Notes: generated by a model not told the origin, from the sequence alone. 64,000 nt of DNA from Bacillus velezensis (GCF_001461825.1 NZ_LLZC01000019.1:434001-498000), one strand, 5' to 3'; shown: positions 7,300-17,323, counted from the first letter of the stretch. Numbers and translations are program-made.

Positions 7300-9396
7300 A
7301 TGCGTTGTCAACATTGTCAGAAAAACGAGGCGACGATTCGCCTGAACATGCAAGTCAATTCCATTCAAAAACAATTCGTTTTATGTGAAACATGTTATAC
7401 AGAATTAACCCGAAAACCGTCTATGAGCATGGGGCCGCAATCATTCGGATTCCCGTTTGAGCAAGGTTTCGCTCCCAATCAAAATAAACAGCAGTCCGGC
7501 CCTGAAAAAGGCCTGCTCGACGAGCTCGCTCAAAACGTCACAAACGGCGCAAAAGCAGGTCTGATTGACCCTGTGATCGGCCGCGATAATGAAGTGGCGC
7601 GCGTAATTGAAATTTTGAACCGCCGGAATAAAAACAATCCGGTGCTGATCGGTGAGCCGGGCGTCGGTAAAACGGCTATTGCAGAAGGCCTCGCGCTTAA
7701 AATCGCTGAAGGCGATGTGCCGAACAAATTGAAAAACAAAGAGCTTTACCTGCTTGACGTCGCTTCTCTCGTCGCCAATACAGGGATCAGAGGCCAGTTT
7801 GAAGAAAGAATGAAACAATTAATGAACGAATTAAAAGAACGGAAAAACGTCATCTTATTCATTGATGAGATTCATCTTCTTGTAGGCGCCGGCTCTGCCG
7901 AGGGATCAATGGATGCCGGGAACATCCTGAAACCGGCGCTTGCCAGAGGCGAGCTGCAGGTCATCGGGGCGACAACGCTGAAAGAGTACCGCCAGATTGA
8001 AAAAGATGCGGCGCTTGAAAGACGCTTCCAGCCCGTCATGGTTCACGAGCCTACAATAGAACAAGCCATCAGCATTCTGGAAGGCATTAAAGATAAATAT
8101 GAGAAATACCACGGCGTCACATTCAGCAATGAAGCGATAAACGCCTGTGTTACGCTTTCATCCCGTTACATTCAGGACCGCCGCCTGCCGGATAAAGCGA
8201 TCGACTTATTAGATGAAGCCGGCTCTAAGGCGAACCTGGAGCTTGATACCGTAAATGAAGAAGATGCGGCTGAGAGACTCAAAGCAATTGACGCGGAGAA
8301 AACAAAAGCGCTTCATGAAGAAAATTATGAGCTTGCCGCGAAACTGCGTGATGAAGAAGCGGCTTTGGAAAAGCAGCTGGCGCATGAAACACCGGCCTCT
8401 TCACCTGAAATCGGTGCGGAGCATATTCAAGCCATCGTTGAACAGAAAACAGGCATTCCGGTCGGAAAACTCCAGGCTGATGAACAAGTCAAAATGAAGG
8501 AACTTGAAGAGCATCTTCATCAGCGTGTCATCGGTCAGGAAAAAGCCGTGAAAAAAGTGGCAAAAGCGGTCAGACGAAGCCGCGCCGGCTTAAAATCCAA
8601 AAACAGACCTGTCGGCTCCTTCCTCTTTGTCGGACCGACCGGAGTCGGAAAAACCGAGTTATCAAAGACACTCGCAGATGAACTGTTCGGTACAAAAGAT
8701 TCCATTATCCGTCTCGATATGAGTGAATACATGGAAAAACACGCCGTATCAAAAATCATCGGTTCACCGCCGGGATATGTCGGACACGATGAAGCCGGTC
8801 AATTAACGGAAAAAGTGCGCCGCAATCCGTACAGCATCGTGCTGCTCGATGAGATTGAAAAAGCCCACCCTGATGTCCAGCATATGTTTCTGCAGATTAT
8901 GGAGGACGGCCGTCTGACAGACAGCCAGGGCAGAACGGTCAGCTTCAAAGATACCGTTTTGATTATGACAAGCAACGCTGGAACCGGCGAAAAACAGGTG
9001 AAAGTCGGATTCCAATCTGAAGAGAGCGTCCTGGAAGAACAAACGCTGATTGATTCACTGAGCGCGTTCTTCAAACCGGAGTTTTTAAACCGGTTTGACA
9101 GCATTATTGAATTCCAATCCCTGAAAAAAGAACATCTCGTGAAAATCGTCAGCCTGCTTCTCACAGAGCTTGAAGACACATTAAAAGAGCGCGGCATCAG
9201 CCTGAGCGTCACCGATGATGCGAAAGAAAAAATCGCTGAAATCGGCTACCACCCCGCTTTCGGAGCACGCCCGCTCAGAAGAACCATCCAAGAATTGATC
9301 GAGGACGAAATGACAGATCTCTTATTGGATGACAACGAAATAAAAGCCTTCCATGTCGTAATGGAAGAGGACGGCATCAAAGTCCGGGCACAATAA
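7300..9396 (+). CDS. clpE: ATP-dependent Clp protease ATPase ClpE
   Basis: HSP100 unfoldase that partners ClpP in heat-shock proteolysis and disaggregation. It is 698 residues. An N-terminal zinc finger (CxxC in MRCQHCQ, CETC near 38) marks ClpE. AAA-1 has Walker A GEPGVGKT (~128) and Walker B LFIDEIH; a UVR-like middle region near 330-365 follows; AAA-2 has GPTGVGKT (~450) and VLLDEIEK; a ClpB D2-small domain ends the protein. ATG 7300 with GAGGAGG upstream is chosen because the zinc finger starts there; the frame opens at 7267 inside a CtsR box. Controlled by CtsR. Confidence 0.96.
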   Translation: MRCQHCQKNEATIRLNMQVNSIQKQFVLCETCYTELTRKPSMSMGPQSFGFPFEQGFAPNQNKQQSGPEKGLLDELAQNVTNGAKAGLIDPVIGRDNEVARVIEILNRRNKNNPVLIGEPGVGKTAIAEGLALKIAEGDVPNKLKNKELYLLDVASLVANTGIRGQFEERMKQLMNELKERKNVILFIDEIHLLVGAGSAEGSMDAGNILKPALARGELQVIGATTLKEYRQIEKDAALERRFQPVMVHEPTIEQAISILEGIKDKYEKYHGVTFSNEAINACVTLSSRYIQDRRLPDKAIDLLDEAGSKANLELDTVNEEDAAERLKAIDAEKTKALHEENYELAAKLRDEEAALEKQLAHETPASSPEIGAEHIQAIVEQKTGIPVGKLQADEQVKMKELEEHLHQRVIGQEKAVKKVAKAVRRSRAGLKSKNRPVGSFLFVGPTGVGKTELSKTLADELFGTKDSIIRLDMSEYMEKHAVSKIIGSPPGYVGHDEAGQLTEKVRRNPYSIVLLDEIEKAHPDVQHMFLQIMEDGRLTDSQGRTVSFKDTVLIMTSNAGTGEKQVKVGFQSEESVLEEQTLIDSLSAFFKPEFLNRFDSIIEFQSLKKEHLVKIVSLLLTELEDTLKERGISLSVTDDAKEKIAEIGYHPAFGARPLRRTIQELIEDEMTDLLLDDNEIKAFHVVMEEDGIKVRAQ

Positions 9397-9398
9397 GA

Positions 9399-9436
9399 AA
9401 AAAGCGGTCCCCTCCTTTCGGGGAGCCGCTTTTTTG
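9399..9436 (+). terminator. clpE terminator
   Basis: AAAAGCGGTCCCC, loop, GGGGAGCCGCTTTTTTG: a long GC-rich stem and T-run three bases after the clpE stop. Confidence 0.85.
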
Positions 9437-9499
9437 TTTCTTTCTCCATGCCGGAAGGGAGAAACTGTGAAGAATTCGGGAACAATTTCTCAATCACCC

Positions 9500-9527
9500 T
9501 AAAGTTCCATGCACTGCCACCGATATT
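9500..9527 (+). promoter_or_regulatory. Sigma-D promoter of motAB
   Basis: TAAA (9500-9503), 15 bases, then ACCGATAT (9519-9526). This fits the sigma-D consensus TAAA-N15-GCCGATAT with one mismatch and lies 40 bases upstream of motA. SigD control of motAB is established in B. subtilis. Confidence 0.85.
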
Positions 9528-9565
9528 AACCATAGAAAGCTAGTATAAAGGATTTGGTGAAAACT

Positions 9566-10381
9566 ATGGATAAAACATCGATTATCGGTATCATCCTCGC
9601 CTTGATTGCTTTAAGCGTGGGCATGGTGCTGAAAGGGGTCAGCTTAAGCGCACTCGCTAACCCGGCAGCTATTCTGATTATTTTGTTCGGTACGATTTCT
9701 GCGGTGATCATCGCATTCCCCGGAAAAGAAATCAAAAAAGTGCCTGCCCTTTTTAAAGTGCTGTTTAAAGAAAACAAACAGCTGACAATTGCGCAATTAA
9801 TTCCTATGTTCTCTCAATGGGCGCAAATCGCCAGACGTGAAGGTCTGCTCGCATTGGAAGCAAGCATTGAAGACGTGGATGACGCATTTTTGAAAAACGG
9901 CCTGAGCATGGCGGTTGACGGACAAAGCGCAGAATTTATCAGAGATATTATGACTGAGGAAGTTGAAGCGATGGAAGACAGACACCAGGCCGGCGCAGCC
10001 ATCTTTACACAAGCCGGCACATATGCGCCGACACTCGGCGTTTTGGGTGCGGTCATCGGCCTTATCGCCGCTCTTTCCAACATGAACAACACCGAGGCGC
10101 TCGGACATGCCATCAGTGCGGCGTTTGTCGCCACCCTTCTCGGGATTTTCACAGGATATGTACTATGGCATCCCTTCGCCAACAAACTGAAACGCAAATC
10201 AAAACAGGAAGTCAAACTGCGTGAAATCATGATCGAAGGCGTTCTGTCAGTGCTTGAAGGACAGGCTCCGAAAGTGATCGAACAAAAACTTCTCATGTAT
10301 CTTCCTGCGAATGAACGCGCAAAAGTCGCTGAACAAGAAGGAGAGGCAAACAATGGCGAGAAAAAAGAAGAAGAAGCATGA
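9566..10381 (+). CDS. motA: Flagellar stator protein MotA
   Basis: The H+-driven stator subunit, about 271 residues with four membrane helices: two near residues 3-50 and two near 145-200, with a cytoplasmic loop between. The loop carries the rotor-contact segment ARREGLLALEAS; TYAPTLGVLGAVIGLI is the TM3 signature with the conserved Pro. ATG 9566 follows a GGTG-type site; the in-frame GTG at 9554 is less likely. The last 29 bases overlap motB, implying coupled translation. Transcribed from the sigma-D promoter. Confidence 0.95.
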   Translation: MDKTSIIGIILALIALSVGMVLKGVSLSALANPAAILIILFGTISAVIIAFPGKEIKKVPALFKVLFKENKQLTIAQLIPMFSQWAQIARREGLLALEASIEDVDDAFLKNGLSMAVDGQSAEFIRDIMTEEVEAMEDRHQAGAAIFTQAGTYAPTLGVLGAVIGLIAALSNMNNTEALGHAISAAFVATLLGIFTGYVLWHPFANKLKRKSKQEVKLREIMIEGVLSVLEGQAPKVIEQKLLMYLPANERAKVAEQEGEANNGEKKEEEA

Positions 10382-11138
10382 TGACGAGCATGTGGATGAG
10401 TCTTGGCTGATCCCGTACGCGGATTTGCTCACCCTTCTTTTGGCTCTGTTCATTGTATTGTTCGCCATGAGCTCGGTCGATGCGGCGAAATTCCAAATGC
10501 TGTCTAAATCATTTAACGCCGTGTTTACCGGAGGCACGGGTGTTCTTGAATATTCAAGCCTCACCCCTCCTGAAAACGAAAAAGACGGCGTTGATCAGTT
10601 AAAAAAAGACAAGGAAAAAGATAAAGAACAGAAAAAGAAAGAAAGAGAAGCAGCCGACCGCGAAGAACTTGAAGGCGTGCAAAAGCAAGTCAATCAATTT
10701 ATAAAAAATAAAAAGCTTGAAACTCAGCTTGAAACAAAGCTGACTAAAGAAGGACTCTTAATTACGATTAAAGACAGTATCTTTTTTGATTCCGGACGGG
10801 CGGATATCCGTCAGGAAGATATTCCGCTTGCCAAGGAAATCTCGAATCTCCTTGTGCTGAATCCGCCGAGGAACATTATCATCAGCGGACATACGGACAA
10901 TGTACCGATTAAAAACTCACAATATCAATCTAACTGGCATTTAAGCGTCATGCGGGCCGTCAACTTCATGGCTATTCTGACAGAAAACCCGAAACTTGAC
11001 GCAAAAGTTTTCAGCGCCAAAGGTTTCGGAGAGTATAAACCGGCCGTGTCGAACAAAACCGCTGAAGGGCGCAGCAAAAACAGGCGCGTCGAGGTATTGA
11101 TACAGCCTAGAAACGCCGCGACTGACCAAAATCAGTAA
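10353..11138 (+). CDS. motB: Flagellar stator protein MotB
   Basis: Peptidoglycan-anchoring stator subunit, about 261 residues. A Lys-rich N-terminus is followed by one membrane helix near residues 18-40 with the proton-accepting Asp in PYADLLTLL. A charged linker (~80-115) leads to the OmpA-like peptidoglycan-binding domain with SGHTDNVPI and GRSKNRRVEV. Start 10353 follows AAGGAGAGG and lies inside motA. The KKDKEKDKEQKKKERE linker is the plug region. Confidence 0.95.
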   Translation: MARKKKKKHDDEHVDESWLIPYADLLTLLLALFIVLFAMSSVDAAKFQMLSKSFNAVFTGGTGVLEYSSLTPPENEKDGVDQLKKDKEKDKEQKKKEREAADREELEGVQKQVNQFIKNKKLETQLETKLTKEGLLITIKDSIFFDSGRADIRQEDIPLAKEISNLLVLNPPRNIIISGHTDNVPIKNSQYQSNWHLSVMRAVNFMAILTENPKLDAKVFSAKGFGEYKPAVSNKTAEGRSKNRRVEVLIQPRNAATDQNQ

Positions 11139-11140
11139 TA

Positions 11141-11177
11141 TAAAAAAGGAAGCCTTTCAAATGGCTTCCTTTTTTAT
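11141..11177. terminator. Bidirectional terminator between motB and mhqR
   Basis: AAAAAAGGAAGCC-TTTCAAAT-GGCTTCCTTTTTT serves motB on the plus strand and mhqR on the minus strand. Confidence 0.85.
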
Positions 11178-11620
11178 TTCTGATGAAAATGTTTAGCGTT
11201 TAATCCCACTCTTTTCAGCATTTCCGTACACATTTCTATCTCTTCATCACTCAGCACACTGATCATTTCTTTAATTTCTTCAGCATGATCAGGGAAAATA
11301 TCGTCCAAAAGACGGATTCCCTTTTCGGAAATCTGTGCGAAAGTCACTCTTCTGTCAGTCGGCGAAGCTTTTCTGATGAGAAGTTCTTTTTTCTCTAATT
11401 TGTCAACAACGTATGTAATACTTCCGCTCGCTAATAAAATTTTGTCGCCGATCTGCTGAAGCGGCTGGTTGCCTTTGTGGTACAGCAGCTCAAGCACCGC
11501 AAATTCCGTCGGGTTCAGGCCGTGCTTATGAATATGTTTATTCATATGGTCGTTAATAGATCGGTACGCACGTGACAGTACAATAAATAATTTCAATGAG
11601 TTTTCTGTTTTATCCGTCAT
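11174..11620 (-). CDS. mhqR: MarR-type quinone-response repressor MhqR
   Basis: A winged-helix regulator of about 148 residues. In B. subtilis MhqR (YkvE) represses hydroquinone dioxygenase and azoreductase genes. Recognisable MarR elements are HGLNPTEFAVLELLYHKG, ILLASGSITYVVDKLEKK and the wing SPTDRRVTFAQISEKG. The start MTDKTEN at 11620 follows AAGGATG; the longer frame adds unlikely residues. Sequence is close to YkoM at 38763. Its place between motB and kinD supports the name. Confidence 0.88.
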   Translation of the reverse strand: MTDKTENSLKLFIVLSRAYRSINDHMNKHIHKHGLNPTEFAVLELLYHKGNQPLQQIGDKILLASGSITYVVDKLEKKELLIRKASPTDRRVTFAQISEKGIRLLDDIFPDHAEEIKEMISVLSDEEIEMCTEMLKRVGLNAKHFHQK

Positions 11621-11818
11621 ACATTCAATCATCCTTTTACAAAAGAAACCGTTACAGAGAAACATTAATAAACAAAATGAAAAATGTCAACAAAAATGTT
11701 TCCAAAATTTCTCTTCTTTTTGTCTGACCTTAATAAAATAATTTGTTTTTCTATCATTTTGGTTATTTTTTCTTATTAAAGAAGTATAAAAATGATATAA
11801 TACCTCTATTCAAGTGTA

Positions 11819-13336
11819 ATGTTGGAGCGATGCAGAGTGAATACATTTAAAGGTGCCCGGGGAAAGATCAAGCTTTATCTCATATTGGTGATCATCCCGG
11901 CACTTATTATCAGCTTTTTCATTTATGAAAAAGAAAAGCAGAAAATAGCCGATAAACACATACAGGAAGCCAGTATGATGCTCAACCTTCACCGCAATAA
12001 GCTCAATTATTTAATCGGTGAAACAAAAGCCCGGATGACAACACTTGCGATCGCTGTCGATAAGCCTGTCAATGAAGAAAAGATCATTGACATTCTCGAT
12101 CAGGCTTTTGAGGATGAACCCAGATTCAGCGGTCTGTATATGCTGAATTCCAAAGGTGATGTCATCGCAAGCACAACTGATCTGAAATCAAAGGTGAATT
12201 TGGCCGACAGACCGTATTTTACGAAGGCGAAAAAGACGAAAAAAACGGTCATCACAAATGACTACTCCAGCAGAATTACAGGCCAGCGCATCTTCACGAT
12301 CTGCGTGCCGGTGTTAGACGCAAAACGGGAAGTCACGGATTATTTAGTAGCCGCCATACAAGTCGATTATTTGAGAAATATGATCAATATGCTGAGCCCT
12401 GACGTTTATGTCAAGGCAACCAATCAGAATAAAGTGATATTTGCCAGCGGACGGGCTGATCAATCAGAAGGTGTGAAACCGGTTAGCGGCTATCTGGATG
12501 ATATTAATTGGAATATCAATGTTTATCCGAAACCGGTTGAGCTGAATGAGCTGACCAAAAGCGTGCTGCTGCCGATGTCCAGTATTGCCGTGCTGCTGAA
12601 TATTCTGTTCATCCTCGTTCAATATTATCTGCTTAAGCGCAAGACCCAGCTGGAGCGCGCTCAAAATGAAGCGCAGAAATTGGAGCTGATCGGAACGCTT
12701 GCCGCCAGCACCGCCCATGAAATCCGCAACCCGCTTACAGGGATCAGCGGCTTCATTCAGCTTTTGCAGAAAAAATACAAATCGGAGGAAGATCAGCTGT
12801 ATTTCTCAATTATTGAGCAGGAGATTAAACGGATCAATCAGATTGTCAGTGAGTTTTTAGTGCTTGGAAAACCCACTGCTGAACGGTTGGAAGTGAACTC
12901 GCTGCAGGATATTCTTGATGAGATTATGCCGATTATTTATTCTGAAGGGAATCTGTATAATGTGGAAGTGAATGTGGAGATTCTCGTCAATCGGCCGCTC
13001 AAGGTCAACTGCACGAAAGACCATATTAAACAGGTGATTTTAAATGTCGCGAAAAACGCGCTGGAATCCATGCAGGAAGGCGGCCGGCTGTCCATCTATT
13101 TAGAAGCCCGCGATCATAAAGCAGTCATTAAGGTGGCCGACAACGGAATGGGCATTTCTGAAGATATGCTTGAGCACATTTTTCTTCCGTTTGTAACGTC
13201 AAAGGAAAAAGGCACCGGCCTCGGCCTTGTCGTATGTAAACGAATCATGCTGATGTACGGCGGTTCGATTGACATTCAAAGCGAAGTCGATAAGGGCACA
13301 GAGGTCACCATTGCCCTCCCTGCCGCTTCTCGATGA
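11819..13336 (+). CDS. kinD: Sporulation/biofilm sensor kinase KinD
   Basis: One of the histidine kinases that feed phosphate into the Spo0F-Spo0B-Spo0A phosphorelay. It is 505 residues: TM1 near 22-40, an extracytoplasmic double-Cache sensor (~45-245) with KVNLADRPYFTKA, TM2 near 255-275, and HisKA with the phospho-His in TAAHEIRNPLTG. The HATPase has N box KNALESM, DNGMGIS and GTGLGLVVCK. Start: ATG 11819 fits the MLERC homologues but lacks a strong ribosome site; GTG 11837 behind TTGGAG is an alternative. The sensor matches KinD rather than KinE. Confidence 0.9.
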   Translation: MLERCRVNTFKGARGKIKLYLILVIIPALIISFFIYEKEKQKIADKHIQEASMMLNLHRNKLNYLIGETKARMTTLAIAVDKPVNEEKIIDILDQAFEDEPRFSGLYMLNSKGDVIASTTDLKSKVNLADRPYFTKAKKTKKTVITNDYSSRITGQRIFTICVPVLDAKREVTDYLVAAIQVDYLRNMINMLSPDVYVKATNQNKVIFASGRADQSEGVKPVSGYLDDINWNINVYPKPVELNELTKSVLLPMSSIAVLLNILFILVQYYLLKRKTQLERAQNEAQKLELIGTLAASTAHEIRNPLTGISGFIQLLQKKYKSEEDQLYFSIIEQEIKRINQIVSEFLVLGKPTAERLEVNSLQDILDEIMPIIYSEGNLYNVEVNVEILVNRPLKVNCTKDHIKQVILNVAKNALESMQEGGRLSIYLEARDHKAVIKVADNGMGISEDMLEHIFLPFVTSKEKGTGLGLVVCKRIMLMYGGSIDIQSEVDKGTEVTIALPAASR

Positions 13337-13367
13337 AAAAAACACCCTGGATCGGGGTGTTTTTTAT
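13337..13367. terminator. kinD terminator (bidirectional)
   Basis: AAAAACACCC-TGGATC-GGGGTGTTTTTTATTT directly after kinD. The stop codon of the small minus-strand ORF begins at the following base. Confidence 0.8.
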
Positions 13368-13517
13368 TTAAAGAAGAATATGTGTAAGAGGATATACCAG
13401 AGGAACGGCATCATAGCCGGCAGATAGTACGAGGCGCTTCGTGAGCCGTGCCAGCGGAAAAATCTGCTGACTGTACGCGGTCATCTTTCGGATGCGGCGC
13501 TTGATCAGGAAGCGCAT
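13368..13517 (-). CDS. Small ORF downstream of spo0E, possible Eag
   Basis: An open frame of 49 codons starting MRFLIKRRIRKMTAYSQ, basic at the N-terminus and more hydrophobic toward the C-terminus (YDAVPLVYPLTHILL). It starts 30 bases after the spo0E stop and ends at the kinD terminator. In B. subtilis a small gene, eag, follows spo0E toward kinD, so position supports identity; I cannot confirm the sequence from memory. The ribosome site is weak (GAAG), so translation may depend on spo0E. Confidence 0.5.
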   Translation of the reverse strand: MRFLIKRRIRKMTAYSQQIFPLARLTKRLVLSAGYDAVPLVYPLTHILL

Positions 13518-13546
13518 TCAGTCTTCGTTATCTGTTTTATCATCAA

Positions 13547-13807
13547 TCATTTGTTTGCTTCATATGCAGGCATGACGTCACCGCGGGAGAACAAGCCTAT
13601 TTTCTTCACAAGGCCCTGTATTCCTTGGTGATGTGTACGATCACGGTTTACCAGCTGCTGATACGCGTTCATCAGACAGTCCAGTTCCTGGCTGTGCCTG
13701 ATCGTGTCATATCCTGTAAACCCTTGCCTGTTAGCCGCATCTATCATCATTTTTCTTTTTTTATCAATAGATACAAGCAATTTTTCTTGTTCAGAATAAC
13801 TGCCCAT
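13547..13807 (-). CDS. spo0E: Aspartyl-phosphate phosphatase Spo0E
   Basis: Dephosphorylates Spo0A~P and so delays sporulation. It is an 86-residue helical protein with the Spo0E-family signature SQELD near residues 38-42, preceded by the IDKKRKMMIDAANRQGF helix. AGGGGTGAAG precedes the ATG. The C-terminal tail after the two helices is typical of Spo0E itself rather than the shorter YisI/YnzD paralogues. Neighbours kinD and the mtn genes fit spo0E. Confidence 0.9.
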   Translation of the reverse strand: MGSYSEQEKLLVSIDKKRKMMIDAANRQGFTGYDTIRHSQELDCLMNAYQQLVNRDRTHHQGIQGLVKKIGLFSRGDVMPAYEANK

Positions 13808-14041
13808 TCACTTCACCCCTCACCGCTAAAAGAATAGGAAACAAGTTTGATTGGGTTATTGAGCATTATTACAGATTATACTTTATTTGTAAACATTTTT
13901 TTACTAAATAACTTATTTTTTCATTTCATATTGGAATCTTTAGCATGAATACGAGAATAATACCCATTCGGGTAATGATATAAACAGAATGCGGCATATT
14001 CAGGAATTAAAAAACAGACACAGCTGACTTTATATTACAAT
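13808..14041. other. AT-rich gap upstream of spo0E, no gene
   Basis: A long AT-rich stretch holding presumed spo0E promoters. It contains a small dyad, ACCCATTCGGGT, near 13961-13972. B. subtilis, as I recall, has ykvA between spo0E and mtnD; no such frame is present here. Confidence 0.5.
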
Positions 14042-14080
14042 AAAAAACCTCTCATGCCGGTGGGTGCATGAGAGGTTCGG
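14042..14080 (-). terminator. Terminator of mtnWXBD
   Basis: Minus-strand stem AACCTCTCATGC/GCATGAGAGGTT with a T-run, just after the mtnD stop. Confidence 0.8.
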
Positions 14081-14087
14081 GCGTCTA

Positions 14088-14624
14088 TCAGTTTTGCACA
14101 CTTTCATTTTCGTAAATCGGCACCCAGCCCTCAGTCGTCACAAAGATTCGGATTGCGACGACCCGGCGGTCTTCCTGAAGCGTAAAGTAGTGGCGGATGT
14201 TCTCCGGAACTGAAATCAAATCTCCCGGATTTAAACGGACGTCGAAAAATGTGCCGTCTTTGCCTTGAATGACGAAGATGCCGTGTCCGCTGACGATAAA
14301 GCGGACTTCATCATCCGTGTGGTGATGTTCTCTTTGGAAATTTTTTAATAATTCATCAAGGTTCGGCGTGGTATCTGATAAAGAAATGACATCCTGAGAC
14401 TGATATCCGCGACGGGCTGAAATGTCCTGAATCTCCGTGTCAAACGCCGCGAGAATCCGTTCTTTTTCATCCTCGGTTAGATCGTATTTTTCCGAAAGCT
14501 CAGACGGAAGTTTTTCAATGTTCCACTGCTCATAGATCACCTCTTGTTCATCTAAGAAGCGCGCTACTTCTTCCTGATGTTCAATGATCATATTTTTTTC
14601 GTCATGAATTCTGATGGTCGCCAT
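14088..14624 (-). CDS. mtnD: Acireductone dioxygenase MtnD
   Basis: Cupin metalloenzyme that oxidises the acireductone 1,2-dihydroxy-5-methylthiopentene to 2-keto-4-methylthiobutyrate and formate (Fe form) in methionine salvage. It is 178 residues. Metal ligands are visible as the His pair and Glu of REHHHTDDEVRFI; the last His lies in VPENIRHYFT. GDLISVP is a typical cupin motif. AGGAGGAAT precedes the start. It is the last gene of mtnWXBD, 15 bases after mtnB. Confidence 0.95.
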   Translation of the reverse strand: MATIRIHDEKNMIIEHQEEVARFLDEQEVIYEQWNIEKLPSELSEKYDLTEDEKERILAAFDTEIQDISARRGYQSQDVISLSDTTPNLDELLKNFQREHHHTDDEVRFIVSGHGIFVIQGKDGTFFDVRLNPGDLISVPENIRHYFTLQEDRRVVAIRIFVTTEGWVPIYENESVQN

Positions 14625-14639
14625 TTGCTATTCCTCCTT

Positions 14640-15269
14640 TTATTTTACCAGCTGCGGACGAAGTGACAGAAGCTTGAGGTGACAGCTGAATAAAAATTCA
14701 TAGGCTTCCAGCACCCTTTTCGCTTCAAATGCGGTCCGCCCCCATGCCGTAATGCCGTGATTGCGGATTAACACCGCGCCTGAGCCGGCGTCCGCATGGT
14801 GCGCGAAATTTTCGGCCAATGCCGGGATGTGCGCCGGATTGTCAATGATCGGAACGGTCACGGACGCGTTTTCCTCCCATAATCCGAGCGCCTTAATCAT
14901 CTCCTGCCCCTGAAAAGTGATTTGTTTTTCATCCCCGTAAAGCTCTGAGATGACATTATTATTGACGGTATGGACATGCAGACAGCAGCCTGCGTCTGTC
15001 TTTTGGTATAAGTAAGTATGGAGAAGCGTTTCCGCTGAAGGTTTTAAAGAATGGCCGGTCTCAGCGGGCTTCCCGTACTCATCGATTAAGAGAAAATCTT
15101 CGTCTGTTTCTTTTCGTTTGTCTTTTCCGCTCGCCGTAACGAGAAAAGTCAGCGGCCCGTCGGATACTTTGATGGAAAGATTCCCGCTCGTTGCCGGGAA
15201 CCAGTCTCTTTCGGCCAGCTCGCGCTTTACCTCAGCAAGTTCGCGCCAGCGTTCTTCTTTTGCAGCCAT
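14640..15269 (-). CDS. mtnB: Methylthioribulose-1-phosphate dehydratase MtnB
   Basis: Class II aldolase-fold, zinc-dependent enzyme that dehydrates 5-methylthioribulose-1-phosphate to the 2,3-diketo compound used by MtnW. It is 209 residues. N-terminal [12 protein letters not shown] is the substrate loop; [10 protein letters not shown] supplies zinc-binding His residues, and [10 protein letters not shown] gives the third. GGAGGTGCAGGC precedes the ATG, which lies 43 bases inside the end of mtnX, so the genes are coupled. Confidence 0.94.
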   Translation of the reverse strand: MAAKEERWRELAEVKRELAERDWFPATSGNLSIKVSDGPLTFLVTASGKDKRKETDEDFLLIDEYGKPAETGHSLKPSAETLLHTYLYQKTDAGCCLHVHTVNNNVISELYGDEKQITFQGQEMIKALGLWEENASVTVPIIDNPAHIPALAENFAHHADAGSGAVLIRNHGITAWGRTAFEAKRVLEAYEFLFSCHLKLLSLRPQLVK

Positions 15270-15931
15270 GCCTGCACCTCCCCGATGTTTTCAATGCCTG
15301 TTTTCACCTCATGAAAATCTTGAAAAGGCAGATGCCGGAGGCCGAGTTCTTTGCATTCAGTCAAAAGATAATCTCTCGCAAAACACATATCGGATAACTT
15401 TGCAGCCTCGACATCCGTGACCGAATCACCGATCATAACGAGAAATTTCTGCTGATCGGATAGCTTCCGGATGACTGACGGTTTGCAGCAGCCGCATTGA
15501 TTGGTGCAGTCTCCGTCACAGGCGTGCGGCCAGTCTATATGAATATATTCATTGTCAAAGGATGCATGATTGCAGAAAATCCGCTCCTTTTCTACGATCC
15601 CTTCCAAAAGCGGATGCACAAAAAAGTCCATTCCTCCGCTTACGATATAAAACGGGAGGTCGTTTGAGCGGACAAACGAGACAAAATCAAAAAAGCCGTC
15701 CCGTATTTTCGCATCCTTCAGGATAAAGCCGGTCAGTTCTTCTTTTAAGCTGCTCGGCAGCAGTCCGAACATCCGTCCGACTCCTTCTTGGATTGATATG
15801 CTTTTAGACAGAACACCGTCTTTTAATTCAAGCCACTCAGGAGGCGCGAATTCTTTCATCATGCTGACAATGTTGTCGTTCATGGTGACCGTTCCGTCGA
15901 AATCACAAATAATCAGCGGTGTGCGGGTCAT
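15227..15931 (-). CDS. mtnX: HK-MTPenyl-1-phosphate phosphatase MtnX
   Basis: HAD-family phosphatase that turns the enol phosphate from MtnW into the acireductone. About 234 residues. The HAD motifs are visible: [10 protein letters not shown] near residue 8 (nucleophile Asp), [11 protein letters not shown] (motif II) and [12 protein letters not shown] (motif IV). Cys-rich [10 protein letters not shown] near 155 is typical for MtnX. The start MTRTPLI at 15931 is chosen because the HAD domain begins there and it overlaps the mtnW stop in ATGA fashion. Confidence 0.94.
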   Translation of the reverse strand: MTRTPLIICDFDGTVTMNDNIVSMMKEFAPPEWLELKDGVLSKSISIQEGVGRMFGLLPSSLKEELTGFILKDAKIRDGFFDFVSFVRSNDLPFYIVSGGMDFFVHPLLEGIVEKERIFCNHASFDNEYIHIDWPHACDGDCTNQCGCCKPSVIRKLSDQQKFLVMIGDSVTDVEAAKLSDMCFARDYLLTECKELGLRHLPFQDFHEVKTGIENIGEVQAWLQKKNAGANLLR

Positions 15932-17142
15932 ACGGCTTCCACCCTTCCCCATTTGTCTAATGCGAGCTGAAGATCTTTGCACGACGCGGCTTTTTCTTCA
16001 ATCGGCTGCGCTTCAAGCACCGCATCAATGACGGCGCGGAACGCTTTTCCGCCACCCTCGGCTCCTTTCGGGTGGCCGTGAATGCCTCCGCCGGCATTGA
16101 TGATGTGATCGATGCCGAAATCGCGCATCAATAATGGCACCATACCGGGATGAATGCCTGCTGACGGGACGGCAAACGACGGATGAAAGACATCGTCTTT
16201 TACACATTCATCATGGATTGCAAGCGCGGACTCCTTCGGAAGAGCAACGGTTCCGTAAGGTGACGGAAATAAACTGAAATCAGCGCCGCAATAGCGGTTC
16301 AGCTTGCCGAGCAAAAGCGCATGCGACAAGCCGTAAACGGGAGATGATGTGAACGCGCCGCTGACTGCCGGATGCGCCATGATCGGAAGCGGGATTTCCC
16401 TGTCTTCAGCAAGGCTCTGCATCACATCTAAACCGTAAGCGAACACATTCAATAAAAGCGCGTCCGCCCCGAGTTCTGCCGCGCGCCTCGCTTTATCCCG
16501 CAATTCGGCGGTCCTTCCCGTAAGGTTTACGGCATACAGCGTTTTATGCCCCGTCTCCTCCCGGGTTTCCTTCAGGACTTGTTTTCCTTCGATAATGCGG
16601 GTTTCAAACGGAGCCAGTTCATTTTCAAAGAAAATTTCGTCATCTTTAATAAGATCCACGCCGCCGAGCGCCTGCTGTCTGAGCTGTTCTTTAATGTCGG
16701 CGAGATCCCGTCCGATCACGCCTTTAAATATGCTCATCAGAAGCGGTCTTTCAAATTCGCCCAGCAGTTTGCGGATGCCGTATATACCGAATTTCGGCCC
16801 GGGAAGGGAGCGTTTAAACCCTTCGGAAAATTCAAGATCAGTCAATTTTATTTTTCCGTCCAGTGACAGCTTTCCGAATACCGTCGTCAGGACGGCCGGA
16901 ATATCTCTTGAAAAGTTCGCCTCAGGATAGGCGATGGTGATGACGGATTGTGTTTCGTTTTCTGAGGTTCCTTCTTTCTCCCCAACTTTTACGACCCGCC
17001 CTTTATGTTTTCTGAGCTGTTCCTGCTTCACCAGGGGCAGGTCAGTCCAGGAGCCTACCGTCAGCCCCGCCGCAATCTGTTCCGCCCGCTTTTCACTGTC
17101 CGTTGTGTCTGTCAGAAGATATGTTGCCAATAATTCGCTCAT
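15928..17142 (-). CDS. mtnW: RuBisCO-like enolase MtnW
   Basis: 2,3-diketo-5-methylthiopentyl-1-phosphate enolase, a form IV RuBisCO-like protein of about 404 residues. The region [14 protein letters not shown] matches loop residues of the RLP fold. [10 protein letters not shown] near 174 holds the carbamylated Lys and the metal-binding acidic pair; [17 protein letters not shown] near the C-terminus binds phosphate. ATG 17142 has an AGAGAGGCGTTC site. First gene of mtnWXBD behind a SAM riboswitch. It catalyses enolisation, not CO2 fixation. Confidence 0.95.
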   Translation of the reverse strand: MSELLATYLLTDTTDSEKRAEQIAAGLTVGSWTDLPLVKQEQLRKHKGRVVKVGEKEGTSENETQSVITIAYPEANFSRDIPAVLTTVFGKLSLDGKIKLTDLEFSEGFKRSLPGPKFGIYGIRKLLGEFERPLLMSIFKGVIGRDLADIKEQLRQQALGGVDLIKDDEIFFENELAPFETRIIEGKQVLKETREETGHKTLYAVNLTGRTAELRDKARRAAELGADALLLNVFAYGLDVMQSLAEDREIPLPIMAHPAVSGAFTSSPVYGLSHALLLGKLNRYCGADFSLFPSPYGTVALPKESALAIHDECVKDDVFHPSFAVPSAGIHPGMVPLLMRDFGIDHIINAGGGIHGHPKGAEGGGKAFRAVIDAVLEAQPIEEKAASCKDLQLALDKWGRVEAV

Positions 17143-17176
17143 GCGTGAACGCCTCTCTTTCTTTCGCAAAACATAA

Positions 17177-17323
17177 AAAAACCTCTTCCGTATGAGCAGA
17201 AAGAGGCTTCGTGTTATGTCCGAATCTTATCTCTCAGCTCCTGCTGCAAGAATTAGCACCGTGCTTTATCAGTCGGTTGCCGGGCTTCATCGGGCTCGTC
17301 CCTCTGCCTGCTCTTGATAAGAA
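17177..17323 (-). promoter_or_regulatory. SAM-I riboswitch (S-box) of mtnWXBD
   Basis: Minus-strand S-box: P1 strand TTCTTATCAAGAGCAG (about 17308-17323), conserved CCGGCAACC, GCACGGTGCTAATTC, then CTGAGAGATAAGA (about 17225-17237). The terminator is AAGCCTCTTTC/GGAAGAGGTTTTTTT (17177-17210). SAM should stop transcription before mtnW. Confidence 0.94.

Noticed and set aside
13951-13990. Tiny ORF (MNTRIIPIR...) and dyad upstream of spo0E
   Set aside because: Twelve codons and no ribosome site; the dyad has only six-base arms, too weak to call.
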